DNA from: Ligula intestinalis
Taxonomy: Eukaryota; Platyhelminthes; Cestoda; Diphyllobothriidea; Diphyllobothriidae
Assembly: GCA_036362985.1 (NCBI GenBank)
Contig: JAYGXS010000001.1
Span: forward strand, 68,176,345-68,240,344
DNA length: 64,000 bases
Direction of reading: 5' to 3'
The translations under genes and the position numbers were made by a program. Each line of letters starts with the position of its first letter. The stretch's first letter is position 1. The notes beneath the pieces were generated by a model. It was not told the DNA's origin. It worked only from the letters and a program-made list of their open reading frames with translations, and did not search any database. Positions 49,871 through 61,019 of the stretch are shown piece after piece.

Positions 49871-52792
49871 ATGCAATCTCACGTAAGAGGCAACCGCCTG
49901 CATAAAGTGGTGAATAAGTCTAAATTGAGCTTTCTTTACACTAATGCCCAAAGTCTTCCCTCAAAAATTGATGAACTCAAGGCAGTACTTTCGGAGCGGA
50001 AACCTGATGTAGTTGCCATAACGGAAACATGGCTAAAAGCAGAAATTGCAGATTCGGAGATATCGATTCCAGCATACCAAGTTTTCCGCAAAGACCGCCA
50101 AAACCGACAAGGAGGTGGGGTTGTCGTGTATGTCAGAACTGAAATCTCTGTTGTAGAAAGAGAACAAACTCTAGCTCTGGAGTATGAGTCCATCTGGTTA
50201 AAGATCAAGAAGGCGAATTTACAGAACCTTGAATTTCTGGCCGTTTACCGGCCACCAAACATTCTGAGCGGAGCCGACGACTCACTCCTTGGTCTGGTGA
50301 AAGAAGCTGCTAGCCACCAGGAGGTTCTCATCGTTGGTGACTTCAACGCCCCTGCAATTGAATGGAACAACCTGACAGTTGAGGCGGCGTCAACTTCCTT
50401 TAGTTCCAAATTAATGGATCTCACGCTTGACCTATCTCTAGTTCAGAACGTTAAGGGCATAACCAGATTTCGAGAAAACCAGTGGGCTACTTGTTTGGAT
50501 CTCATTTTCACGAAGGATTCGTCCTACATAGATGAAGTTCATTCAAGTGCTCCGCTTGGTAAGAGTGATCATACGACGCTAATGTGGGATTACTCACTCC
50601 ATACTCAACGGTTGAGGAAAACGGAGGACCAGCCAAACATATGGAAGGCAGATTTCAATTCAATGAAGAATGCACTATCGACCGTGAATTGGGACTGCCT
50701 ACTCAAGGGGGATCCGGAGGAGGATTGGAGATCACTCAAGAGGGTTGCATTAGATCTGCTTAAGCGCTTTTGTCCGGTCAAGGTACACAAGACGACTAGT
50801 CGTCCTGCCTGGTTAACGAGAGACCTTAACAGGCAACTGAAGAAGAAGAATAGGAAATGGAAGTTATTCAGGAAAACTGGGTCGCCAGTACACCTCAAGG
50901 AATTCCGACGCCAAAGAAATGCAGTAAAAAAATCAATTCGCCAGGCCAGGAAAAACTATGAATCAAGAATCCTCCAACAGGCTGAAGAAAAGCCCAAAAT
51001 TCTATTCCGCTGTATTAACAGTAGATTAAAAAACAAGGATCCTGTCGCAGTACTTAAGAATGATGATGGCGGAGAAGCCGTTGAGAATGACGAGAAAGCC
51101 GAGTACTGCAGCCGGTTCTTTGCCTCGGTATTCACTAGGGAAACCGAGCTTCATTTTGATAATGCCAACAGTGCTGTTGCAAACGCCGGTCCGGCACTTC
51201 ATTCTCTACAATTTCCAACATCTGTAGTTGAGAGGGAGCTGCAGAGCCTCAAAGAAGCAAAGTCATCCGGTCCAGACAATATACCAGCCAAGTTCTTGAA
51301 AGAATTGGCAAGCGAACTCTCAGAGCCCCTAGCACATATCTTTCGTTCTTCATTTGAACTAGGAAAACTGCCATCTGAATGGAAAATTGCAAATATTTAC
51401 CCGATATACAAGGGCGGAGCCCGAACGAAGGTTAACAATTACCGGCCCGTCAGCCTAACTTGCATTTGCTGTAAGGTGATGGAAACGATAATTAAAAAGA
51501 CGACAATGGAGTTCTTGGAGGAGAACAATCTACTGTCAGGGCTCCAACACGGCTTCAAAAAGAACCATTCTTGCCTTTCCAGCCTTCTACTCTCCACTGA
51601 GCAGTGGACTCGCGCACTAGATGAAGATGGTAAGGTTGATGTCATCTATACGGACTTCAAGAAGGCATTCGACAGCGTCCCACATAAGCGTCTAATGTAT
51701 AAATTGTCAGAAATTGGCATAAGAAGAAACCTGCTGGCATGGATCACAGATTTTCTCACAGGGCGATCGCAAACTGTGTGCATCGGTGACTCAAAGTCAA
51801 GCCCTACATATGTTCTGAGTGGCGTCCCCCAAGGCTCTATCTTAGGGCCACTGCTCTTCCTTATCTTTATCAACGACTGTGTCAACGACCTGGGTTGCAG
51901 TGCTATCATGTTTGCCGACGACGTCAAACTCTGGAGAGCCATCAGGTCTGACGCCGATAGGAAAGCGCTTCAAGAAAGTCTCAATTGACTTAGCTGCTGG
52001 TCTGCTCGTTGGCTTTTAAACTTCAACATTAGTAAGTGTGTGGTTTTAAGACTCCGTACTAGAAGGACTGATGAGGAGAACGATTCCTTCCAATACCTCC
52101 TCGATGGGCACCCGCTTTCAAATGTGAATGAACAAAAGGATCTCGGTGTTCTAATAAATTCCTCACTCAAACCATCTACTCAGTGTGTAAAGGCAGCTAA
52201 ACGCGCGACACAGGTGCTGTTTGCGATAAGGTGGGGATTCGTAAACATTGACAAGGAGCTCTTCAGGAAAACCTACGGAGCGTTTGTTCGGTCCCACTTG
52301 GAGTATGCTGTCCAGGCCTGGCGTCCGTGGTTCAAGAAGGATTACCTGCACCTGGAACGAGTGCAGGCGAGGGCTACGAAGATGGTCAAGAATCTTGGTC
52401 ATCTGCCTTATGAAGACAGACTGACCGAACTTGATCTTTTCCCTCTCAATTATAGGCAACTCCGCGGGGACCTCATACAAACCTACTGAATTGTTAGAGG
52501 CCAAGACTGCACCCTAGAATTTGATGATTTCTTCAAATTGGCTCGGACTGACCATCTGCGAGGTCATCCTTTTAAACTACAGAGGAAACCGGCCCGTATC
52601 GACGTTCGACGAAACGCCTTCTCGCAGAGGGTCATTGGAGCGTGGAACGGACTCCCGGAAGATGTGGTCCTCTCAGATACTGTTGACATTTTTAAACACA
52701 AACTTGATTCTCATTTGCTGAGAAACTGTGGCAGATATAATGAACAAAGTGTCAGTAGCAGCACCTTGCAATTGGCTCACACTTATCGCTGA
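49871..52792 (+). pseudogene. LINE-E ORF2: endonuclease and reverse transcriptase
   Basis: One frame of 974 codons with two TGA stops (51986-51988 and 52487-52489). Endonuclease: FLYTNAQSLPSKIDELKAVL, VVAITETWLKAEIADSE (catalytic Glu), LEFLAVYRPPN, VLIVGDFNAPAIEW, CLDLIFTKD, and LGKSDHTTLMW with the catalytic His. RT: SSGPDNIPAKFLKEL, NYRPVSLTCICCKVMETII, VIYTDFKKAFDSVPHK, SGVPQGSILGPLLFLIFIND and MFADDVKLW with FADD at 51911-51922. The C-terminal domain reads SHLEYAVQAWRPWFKKDYL, then FFKLARTDHLRGHPFKL. Closely similar to LINE-D in organisation. Catalytic residues look intact; the two stops are the only damage noticed. Confidence 0.9.
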
Positions 52793-52928
52793 TATTAAGC
52801 CTACATTTGTACATTTGTATTATGTACTATTGTTACGGTGGACCTATTATGCGATTTTGATTATGAATAGGGAGCTCAAGGGTGAAAGCCTTCTTCCCTT
52901 AATAAAGTGACTTAAAGTGACTTAAAGA
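52793..52928 (+). repeat. LINE-E 3' UTR and tandem tail
   Basis: Ends in TTCCCTTAATAAAGTGAC followed by repeats of TTAAAGTGAC-like units at 52900-52928. LINE-A endonuclease text begins at once, so LINE-E probably inserted into a LINE-A copy. Confidence 0.75.
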
Positions 52929-53233
52929 GACATGGGCATCGGCCTGTGTAGCTGACTCTGAACTCTCTGTTCTAGGCTTTGCATGTGTTCGCAACGATCG
53001 AAACAATGGCCATGGCGGAGGAAGCTGCATTTATATTAAGCAGCCACTTACATTCCTCCTGTTGGACTATCCACAATTCACGGCGGTGGTGGAGAGCTGC
53101 TGGCTACGAGTTGTTCTAAAAAACAAATAGTCCTTACTTGTTGGCTGTGTTTATCACCCACCTAACGCCAATGTGGCCTACGATCTTTGTCTCTCACAGG
53201 AATATCATGCCGCAGCTGACTTAAATCTCCCCC
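52929..53233 (+). pseudogene. LINE-A endonuclease fragment
   Basis: Nearly identical to 37195-37500: TWASACVADSELSVLGFAC, GGGSCIYIKQPLTFLL and VGCVYHPPNANVAYDL, with a stop at 53128-53130. The 3' untranslated region follows directly at 53234, so RT is deleted. Confidence 0.8.
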
Positions 53234-53560
53234 GAGAACCTAGATGTTTCTATTAACCATCGCTGAATCAAACGAAGCCACGCGGAAGTACTCAGTCTAA
53301 AATGCTGCAGTTTCGTTGACTACTCACCTTTATCAGACCACCCACACCTATTTCTGCTCTACTGCTATGTTCCTAGTACTATCTTCCTAAGCAGTTTTTT
53401 TCTATTACACACTTTTTGAACATGGAGGCCTGTTGAACACTGCCTCCATTTTCACTGTAAGAGTTTTCTTAAGCTGCCATAAGTTTTCGTTTTTAGTTCA
53501 AATTTACCTGCAAAACACTACGTAATGTTAATTCAAAAGGACAATTTATGCTGACATTAA
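53234..53560 (+). repeat. LINE-A 3' UTR
   Basis: Reverse complement of 37770-38110 with small differences (CCCGAGAACCTAGATGTT, AGTTTTCTTAAGCTGCC). Joined to an endonuclease fragment, a structure expected from an RNA or cDNA with an internal deletion. Confidence 0.75.
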
Positions 53561-54186
53561 TTTTTCTAACTGGTCTCAACTAGTCATCCCCCAACAAGAC
53601 AGAATCATATCCTTGATCTGATTTTTACAAATAATATTGCTCCCCTCTTCGTTGACTTTAAGCAGGACATCTTCCAAAGTGATCACACATTAATTTACTG
53701 TTGTCTTCCACTGCCTTCTACGGAAAAGGCTGGTGCTGGTCGTACCTTTCATGCTTATGACCTCGCAGACATTAGCTGAATCAACTATTTTCTAGATTTA
53801 TTAGACTGGCAGAGTGTCTCCTCCATTAACGACGCTGCATATCTTGCTGAACTCATGTCGGTCGTTTCTAATAAAATGCTGGAATTTGTGCCCACTAAAA
53901 TTGCAAAACCCTACGCATCAGAATCGACCGTCCCTCATTTTCTTTTGCCTCGACTAAAGAAATTGAGGAAGCAGCTTAACGATCGATCTAGTAGCTCGCT
54001 GTCTGTGCATCTAAGGATCGCCGAGATCTTCAAATAAGCGTCCAAGATTCGTCTTGCACTGCCTATGTGGTTGTTTCATGGAGAGCAGCATTTATCAACT
54101 TTGTATTTATTTTTCCACAGCACTAAGTTGGCAATGACGAGGCTCTCCGGGCCTAAAATATAAAATATATTTATTTATTTATTGAT
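53560..54186 (+). mobile_element. LINE-A-type endonuclease end and 3' tail
   Basis: Text HILDLIFTNN-type reads ILDLIFTNNIAPLFVDFKQD and FQSDHTLIYCCLPLPS (catalytic Asp-His pair), then a stop, then VSNKMLEFVPTKIAKP to 54037. The end (54110-54186) is GCACTAAGTTGGCAATGACG, then GGGCCTAAAATATAAA and an ATTTATTT tail, the terminal block of the family in plus orientation. RT is deleted here too. Confidence 0.7.
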
Positions 54187-54525
54187 TTAAAACGTCGACT
54201 GGAGAGGCTCCAGCAGTGGCCAGTTTTCCCCAAAATGTGCGGGAACTATCCTGGACCGTTAGATCCCTTTTGGTCCGAAGTGGATGTCAAAGAACTGGTT
54301 AGCAAAGTGTCCTATTTTATTTCAGAAATATATGCGCCATGTCATTTGAGAAGAACTGCTTGGTCATTCTTCTAAATTCGGCTAAACTGTGGCTTTTGCG
54401 AATATCGTTGGGTAGGGCATTCCATATGATCGCATATCTTATGGTGTAGAGATTTGATCGCTGGGCCATCCAAGCTTTAGCTTTATGAATTGTATGCTGG
54501 TTGCTTCTAGTGGGACGGGGACCAT
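54187..54525 (-). pseudogene. LINE-B C-terminal end joined in frame to LINE-A
   Basis: QHTIHKAKAWMAQRSNLYTI and WNALPNDIRKSHSLAEFRRM equal LINE-B 5630-5780, followed by the LINE-B 3' UTR with an (AATA)n tail. Immediately upstream in the same frame is the LINE-A ending LLSVSFPNTQLWDFENGP-type text. The joined frame 54317-54571 is open. Confidence 0.75.
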
Positions 54526-55515
54526 TTTCAAAGTCCCAAAGTTGTGTGTTTGGGAAGGAGACGGATAACAAGGACTTTATATCTTTCGAAGGTAAGTGTT
54601 TACGTAATTTGACTTTAAAAACTGCTAAGTTTGACNNNNNNNNNNGGTGTATCTGCGGGAATAAGAGCGTCGATTAGTGGGAGGTTAGGGGTAGGGTTAA
54701 CGCAAAAAAGGAAGCAGTGGCCCGCTTCGAGTCTTCTGGCCCAAAGAAATTTCATGTCCGCTAACTGACATCTCTCCGTATAAGAAGTAGTGGATCGGGG
54801 AAGAGCGAATATTTTGCAAGTAAACACCCTCTGTATTTTTTCCCCTTAAGGTGGGCAGAAGAATTCATTACACCAAAGAGGCGACAGCAGTATTTTAGGA
54901 TGGGTAGAACATACATGCTATAAAGTTTTAACTTTATTCCCAGCAGGGAGAAATTATGTGCTATAAAACCACATATCTGTGCAGCCTTCGCAGATATTCG
55001 ATCCGCATGAGGCGAAAATGCTAGTTTATTTGTTAAGCTTAGACCTAAGTCTTTTATGGTGGATCGTTCTAAATGTGGAGTATTTTGAAAGACTAGGGGA
55101 CGAGGAAGCTTGGCGGGACCAAAACACATGAAACTACACTTGGATGGAGAGAATTCCATCTACCAGGTAGCACTCCAACGTGAGAGTGTAAGCAGGTCCG
55201 CGTTTATTTTATCAACTCATATATTGGCTGTGTCCTTAGAAAATGAGTATGTGTATTTCAGGTCGTCTGCATAAATGAGATTGTGTGAATTTTTTAGAGC
55301 AGTATAAATTTCATTTATATATAGAATGAAGAGTTAATGACCCAAAACAGTTTCTCGGAAAACGCCACTCGTAATCAGCTGAGCAGTTGAGTAACTATTA
55401 CCTACTAAGACCTTCGGGCTGCGGTTCGACAAGTAGGAGCCGATGATGTCGAGGAGAGGAGGATGGATGCCAATGGCTTCCAATTTTACCAGAAGCCGTC
55501 TGTGTGGTTCCTTTT
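54526..55515 (-). mobile_element. LINE-A fragment 3, left part (RT palm to C-terminus)
   Basis: From 55515 downward: EPHRRLLVKLEAIGIHPPLL, LSNRSPKVLVGNSYSTA, a decayed VPQG loop (GVFRETVLGH, stop), NLIYADDLKYTYSFSKDT with intact YADD near 55260-55275, then MEFSPSKCSFMCFGPAKLPR (54761-55159). A 10-N gap lies at 54636-54645. Upstream, the frame should read SKAFDK; that part is at 58670-59280 on the far side of LINE-G. Confidence 0.82.
54636..54645. other. Assembly gap of 10 N
   Basis: Ten N inside the LINE-A C-terminal region; gap size probably nominal. Confidence 0.99.
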
Positions 55516-58500
55516 TTGATAGATAGATCGATAGATAAAGTACTTTATTTTGATGTTAATATCAAAATTTTCAGCAAAAATGTGGCTCCATTCACGGAGA
55601 GTAAAAAAAATCAATTACGGGGTCCAAAAAGCTCAAGAGTAAACGGTCAACGATAACAAAATGCTCAAAGTAAGAAGTCGACACGGTTACCACATCTGTT
55701 ATGGAGACAGGTCTGCCTTCAGCTTCTCAATTTCCATTTCTTCACACGTGAGGAATCGTGCTAAGAATGGGAGTACCGAGTACTGGTAGGCCGATGTACG
55801 GCAGGTCATATGACGGAAGCTTCGGCGCCTGGTACGAGAAGATTTCACAGCCATTAATTCAGAGTGGAGAGGGTGAGAAACCTCACTTAGAATATGGTCC
55901 ATGAAATTCTTGACCGATTTAAAATGTCGCTGTATGATGAGGTAAGCTAAAAAAACATAGGAATAACCGGCAGCTGAAGAGAGCATGCGGAGAATACGTT
56001 TAATAATAAACAAGTCTTTCTTGAGTTGTGCTGGAAAAGTAACTGGAGAGCAATAAAGAATAAGAGGGAGGATACAGGCATCTATAAAACGCCAGATGAG
56101 AGATTGTGGGGTGCGATATGAACGCAAGCGGCGGACATAATACAAAAGTTTGCGGATTTTTATAAAAAGGTCTTCAATGTGAAGAGTAAATGAGAGGTTG
56201 GAAGCAAGTGTTACACCAAGGTTGAAGGAGGATACATTGTTGAGCAGAAAGTCAATGGTTTCAGGGCTGGTAGGGGGTCGCAGCCCAAAAATGCACTGGA
56301 CTGACTTCCGCTCATTAAGTAAAAGGCCATTTTCTGACGACTATGCTGTGACATGGTCCAGTCCCTCCTTCAGTGTTTGGAGATGGGTCTGGCTTTTGAG
56401 AGGATGGCCGACAACCATATCGTCAGCGTATTTGGCAAACAAACATGCGTTTGGAGATCGTAGGTCATCATTATGGAGGGAAAAAAGATGAGGGGACAAT
56501 ATAGACCCCTGCAGAACTCCACAATTGTTGGGAAGGACCATTTATTTTCGCTTCCCGGTCTGAACGAATTGGGTGCGGGAAGAAAAATAGTCCCTTAGCC
56601 ATGAGACAACCCAGCCAGGAGAGCCACATGCAGAGGTTTTACTAAGAAGAAGATGGCGCGGGATCGTGTGGAAGGCTGAGGAATAGTCAAGAGAAGCACA
56701 CGCGTAAGCACGGCATCCCTTATCCATGTCCCTAAGAGCAGAGTGGACTACTAAAGTAACTGCATCTAGTGTACTACGCCTCGCCTTATACGCAAAATGC
56801 AAGGGATCAACAAAATTGGATGAAAACGGCTTAATGATGTCCAAAGCGACTTGTTCTGTAAGTTTAAGGAGTGCAGAAGAGCAGGCGATTGGGCGAAAGG
56901 ATTTGGGACCCGTTGAAGTGGGTTTTTTCGGGATAGGAGTGATTTTGACCGAACGCCAACCGTCAGGAATCTTGGACTCCATGAAAGATAAATTAATAAG
57001 ATGTGCCAAGACAGGAGCTAATTGAAAAGAGCAAGATTTAAGGAGAAATGGGGAGACGCCATCTGGTCTGGCAGCTGTTGTACCTTTAACCTTGTTTAGG
57101 TGTTTCATCACTGTTGCCACAGACACTGGAGAAAAATCACTTGGTGGTAACGAAATATCATTTGTCGGGAGATAGGACTCGGTGGGAGTATGCATGAAGT
57201 TTGAGTTTAATCTGTCTAGGTCAGCGTCAACATGTGCCAGCGTATTGCGTTGACCAGTGAGACGTTGAAGACTTTTCCATATTTCGGATGAAGAGAGAGG
57301 AGACGAAGATGTAGAAGAAGTAAATAACTGACTAACGAAAAGGTCATTTAGTCTTGCGATTTTGCGTTTTATAAGGGCATTAACGTCCTTCAATCTTTCT
57401 CGTAAACCTAGTTTGTAGAACAGTGCCTTGTCTCTTCTCAAAGTTTTTAAGTGGGGAGAAGATATTCGGTCTGATCTAACCATGACCGTGTCAAAAGGAC
57501 AACAAATATTAAAAATTCCGTTGAGAAATGTTGTAATATAACTCGAACACGACTCGACATTCCTGTTTTCGAGAAAGATGGGAATGCATTCAGATAAACA
57601 AGTCTGAAGCAAGGAAATATTATGTGGGGACGTGTCAGGAATGTGTAATTTCCTCTCGGGCGTTACTAATAGCCCTTTGTTGGTCTTAGAATAGATTTTT
57701 GGTTGACAGAGCAGTACGGAATGGTCTGAGCCTGCCAATGGAGCTCTATTTTTTACAGCAAAAAGCTTTGGATAGTTAGTCAGGATATGATCGAGTGGGG
57801 CGTCATCTCGTGTATTGAAATTAACTAAGTCACTAAATCCTAACAATATGAGGGGACGTAGATTTACTCGATTGAAGTCCCCACATAAAATAATATCATG
57901 CTCGCAAGACAGTGCGGCAAGCTTTTTGGAAAGAAAATCGAAAAAGTGGGTAAGGGCATCTTGACAGGTGGAAGGGGGTATGTAAATACTAACATCAATG
58001 ATGCCTTTTGAGTTGTGTAAAAATTTAGGCCTACAAACTACTGCAATAACGTCTATGTGGTCTTCGGAGTAAGAAAAAAGGGACTTACAGTTTGTGCACC
58101 ATTGCTGGTTTACAAAAACTGCTACTCCGCCACCTCTGCTGATTGATCAGGATTTTCGGTCCGAACGAAAACAGCAATAAGCTGGAGGTGTGATGAGCTG
58201 CGACTCTATATCCCTATTGAGCCAGGTCTCTTGAAGACAGATTACACCGCACTTACTGTGTTCCTGTTTCAACATAAGTGCATCCAATTCGAGACTTTTA
58301 TTGAAAATAGACCTGCAGTTAGTGGACATTAGACCCGGAAGAGACATTGAGGCTAATGTTTGACGCTTCATAGCTTGTTTCCAACCGCATCAGTGCTTAC
58401 GCGATCGTATTGCATTCCATTGGATAACATTTGGTGCTGATGTACTGCAGGTTCTGCAAATTAACCCAAAAGTACATGAATGTTCGTTATGAATTTCCGT

Positions 58501-58600
58501 TGATAGAATATCTGTCCTTCGAGCATTCAAAAGGGTACGAGTGTACAGCAGAGATGACCTCATGTCCAGAAATGCAGAAAAACAAAGTAGAGAAGTAGAC
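55516..58600 (-). mobile_element. LINE-G, nearly complete, nested in LINE-A
   Basis: The 3' end is a GATA microsatellite (55518-55540, read TATC on the element strand) after AAAATAAAGTACTTT. ORF2 spans 58371-55699. The 5' boundary lies between about 58400 and 58670. It separates the two halves of one LINE-A RT, cutting right after SKAFD. Confidence 0.85.
55699..58371 (-). pseudogene. LINE-G ORF2: endonuclease and reverse transcriptase
   Basis: 891 codons in one frame with three stops (58147-58149, 56542-56544, 56338-56340). Endonuclease: LMSTNCRSIFNKSLELDALM, VICLQETWLNRDIES (catalytic Glu), SRGGGVAVFVNQQW, DIILCGDFNRVN, DHILTNYPKLF and LAGSDHSVLLC. RT: DGVSPFLLKSCSFQLAPVLA, IPDGWRSVKITPIPKKP, SFRPIACSSALLKLTEQ, FAYKARRSTLDAVTLV, ACASLDYSSAFHTIPRHL, and AKYADDMVVGHPL with YADD at 56419-56430. 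The C-terminal domain (56145-55699) reads FIDACILPLILYCSPVTFPA. Sequence style differs from LINE-A to E and recalls Rex1/L2/CR1-like RTs; clade assignment is tentative. Confidence 0.87.
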
Positions 58601-58669
58601 AGTCTGGTATACACTAATAAATTCCCGCGTGAATGGAGAGCAAAAAAACCGGCAGCTCAAATTCGAAAG

Positions 58670-59280
58670 CCCGTCAAAGGCTTTGCTCAGGTCAACGTAG
58701 ATAACAACTACGGATTGCCACTCGTTACGGCGGGAAGTGACGTGGTTAAGAAAAGCTAAGTGACAAGTCTCGCATGATCACCCGGGTAGAAAACCATGCT
58801 TCGAGTCGCTTAAAAGCTTATTTTTAGGCGAAAATCGAGAATTAGATTAAAAATGATCGTTTCTAGAAGTTTGGCTAGTGCCGGGGTTTATGCACACCGT
58901 GATTGTCATTTATGTCCGAACGAGATCCTGAATTAAAAACGGAAAGAATAAGGGATGTCTTCCAAGTGTCAGGAAAGAAACAATTTGAGAGATAGACTGA
59001 AAATATATGGCTAAGTATTTTGGGAAAGGTTGACTCTCTTTGATAACTGAGTTGGAAATACCGTCAGTTCCCGAAAAGTGCGAGTATTTTAGAGAAATAT
59101 ATGCCTACAAATTAATTCTATGGAGAAATCAATGTTCCCGAGAGTATTGTCTGAGTATGGTTGAAACGTTGGGACCAGTTCGGATTCTGTCTTAAAATGC
59201 TTTGCAAAGAAAGCATTGAACAATTCAGCCTGGTCAAACTCATCGAGAACCAATGTTTTTTTTTCATTTAGCAATGGGGG
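58670..59280 (-). pseudogene. LINE-A fragment 3, right part (linker and start of RT)
   Basis: 59274-59089 reads VLDEFDQAELFNAFFAKHFK, the usual region before RT. Further on, near 58680-58740, VVVIYVDLSKAFD is the first RT catalytic block. It breaks where LINE-G begins; the matching continuation EPHRRLLVKL is at 55515. Between these blocks frames are damaged. Confidence 0.78.
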
Positions 59281-60155
59281 TATTCAAATCCTTCGTTTTG
59301 TGGAGGACCTACGACGAGGCAGGACGAATATGATGTCTGTAAAACAGAAGGCAGCCTGTCTGCAGAATTTCTTGTAGGCAAAACACAGGGCTGTCTGTGG
59401 GCAGAACGTATTTTGAAGACGAAGACACAGTTCGAGTGACAAGTCATCTTAACCGAGAGGGTTCTATGACGTGGCATCAAAGTAAGAGACTGAAAGGTAG
59501 CCAGTTGTAACAAAGAGAGGAGTTAACCTGTAGTGTTCGTTGCTGCTCGATGTCTTCCTAACTTTGATGCCACAGGGATGGTCATTCAGAGCGTAGGACC
59601 TTGGGCGAAGGCAGTTTTTATGCGTGCCCCGGGCAGACGTAAACCAGCGCACGACACACCGACAGCTCACATCGGTGCGCTCACCTCACGTGGTCCAACC
59701 AATCACCATCAAGGCTGCCGAGACAAAGAGAGCATTCCATGGCCACCCGGGATTACTGCTGCTAGACCAGATACTCCGGATTCTGGCCCGAGCAAGGCGG
59801 ACATGACCACCCCGCGCTCTCACACGGCCCCCACAGTTAAAAGTCATACCAAATCGAGTGGTAACTTCCTCCTGACTCTTTTTACACAACATATTGTTCC
59901 TAACGCTCTGACCTTCCTAAGGCTTCGCTCCCCTCCAAGGGAACCGGACCTGGAATATCGCAGTCGTAAGGGTCAAACCATGATAGCCTAAACACAATGT
60001 GATAATCCTGCTGGCCAGAGAGGAAGGCTGGCCAGTCAGAACAAACAAATGGGTGCATGCATGTCCCTTGGCTAGTGGTCGCAGGCGCGTCCGACAGTCA
60101 ACTTCTCCCTATCTGTAAAGAATAAACTACTACTTTTACTCTGGTATAACACTTC
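59281..60155. other. Unassigned stretch, possibly a solo LTR
   Basis: No recognised protein. A 153-codon frame (59533-59991) has low-complexity Pro/Thr/Ser content and no family match I can name. The segment from about 59527 to 60150 ends in AATAAACTACTACTTTTACT followed by TATAACA, which could be an LTR terminus, but no partner LTR was found. A short inverted pair, GTGGCATCAAAGT (59471) and its complement near 59561, is present. Confidence 0.35.
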
Positions 60156-60159
60156 TTTT

Positions 60160-60630
60160 CTCTTGCCACAGTGTACGTGAGACCTAGTCTCGAATACTGC
60201 TCGCCCCTATTTAGACTCCTGTCCGCTAGTGAACGGAAGAAAATAGAATCGGTCTAACACTTCTTCATTAAAAGAGTATTCTCAAACACCGCAAACTGTC
60301 CTACCAACAACGTTGTGAACTTATTAACATCGATCCTTTGTGGCTTCGCAGATTACAGAAGAGACTATTTTACTGTTTTAACTTTTAAACGGCCATAACT
60401 TTAAGGCAGCCTGACCACTCTCGGCACGCCATTCATCAAGATGTGTTTTTATTTCTCCTTATAGCACGCACAAGTAGATACCGTAATTTTTCAGTAAACG
60501 CCATAGCAATCTGGAATAAGCTACCCAGAAGTATTAAAATTCAGCAAAGCTATCCTTTGTTCAAGAGATCTGTCACTAGGATGCTGATTCAGTGGAATTT
60601 TTCTTTCACGCTGATGGTGTTTGTGGACTT
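60160..60630 (+). pseudogene. LINE ORF2 C-terminal fragment
   Basis: VYVRPSLEYCSPLFRLLSAS, a stop, then FFIKRVFSNTANCP and SVNAIAIWNKLPRSIKIQQS are the C-terminal domain of a Jockey/CR1-type LINE, with frames shifting every hundred bases or so. Family not assignable with confidence. Confidence 0.65.
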
Positions 60631-60699
60631 TGAACCTTGCCAAGCCTCATGCTGAGGATAATGGTGCTGAATCTGCGGCCCACAATCGGCTTAATCTTC

Positions 60700-61019
60700 T
60701 ATACTTCATCTCCTCACCTCTCTCTCGGCCTGTCTGCGTTACCCCCTCACCTCCTCTCCCTATCTCCCTCTTTCCTTTATCTATTTTTCCCCTTCGGCCT
60801 TTTTCCTCCTCCTTGTTCCTCTTTTTTTCTACTTCATCTTCCTTCTACTCCTCTTCTTCTTCCTATTCTTCTCTGGACGTCCACAATTGCAAAGTTGACC
60901 AATTGTCTCTTGCTCTTCTTTCAGCCCTCCCAAGGACGCCACCCAATGACGAAGCATGGGTAGTGCCTTACAGTCGTTGACTGACTGGTTACCCCTCTCA
61001 GGAGGGTGTTGGCCCAGGC
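60700..61019 (+). repeat. Repeat S, second copy
   Basis: Pyrimidine-rich run (many CTTCTT and CTCC units) ending CTCTTCTTTCAG, then the conserved block also seen at 4620-4716. Continuous with repeat T. Confidence 0.7.

Noticed and set aside
59533..59991. 153-codon plus-strand frame
   Set aside because: Low-complexity Pro/Ser/Thr content, overlapped by an equally long-looking antisense frame, no domain recognised; probably chance.
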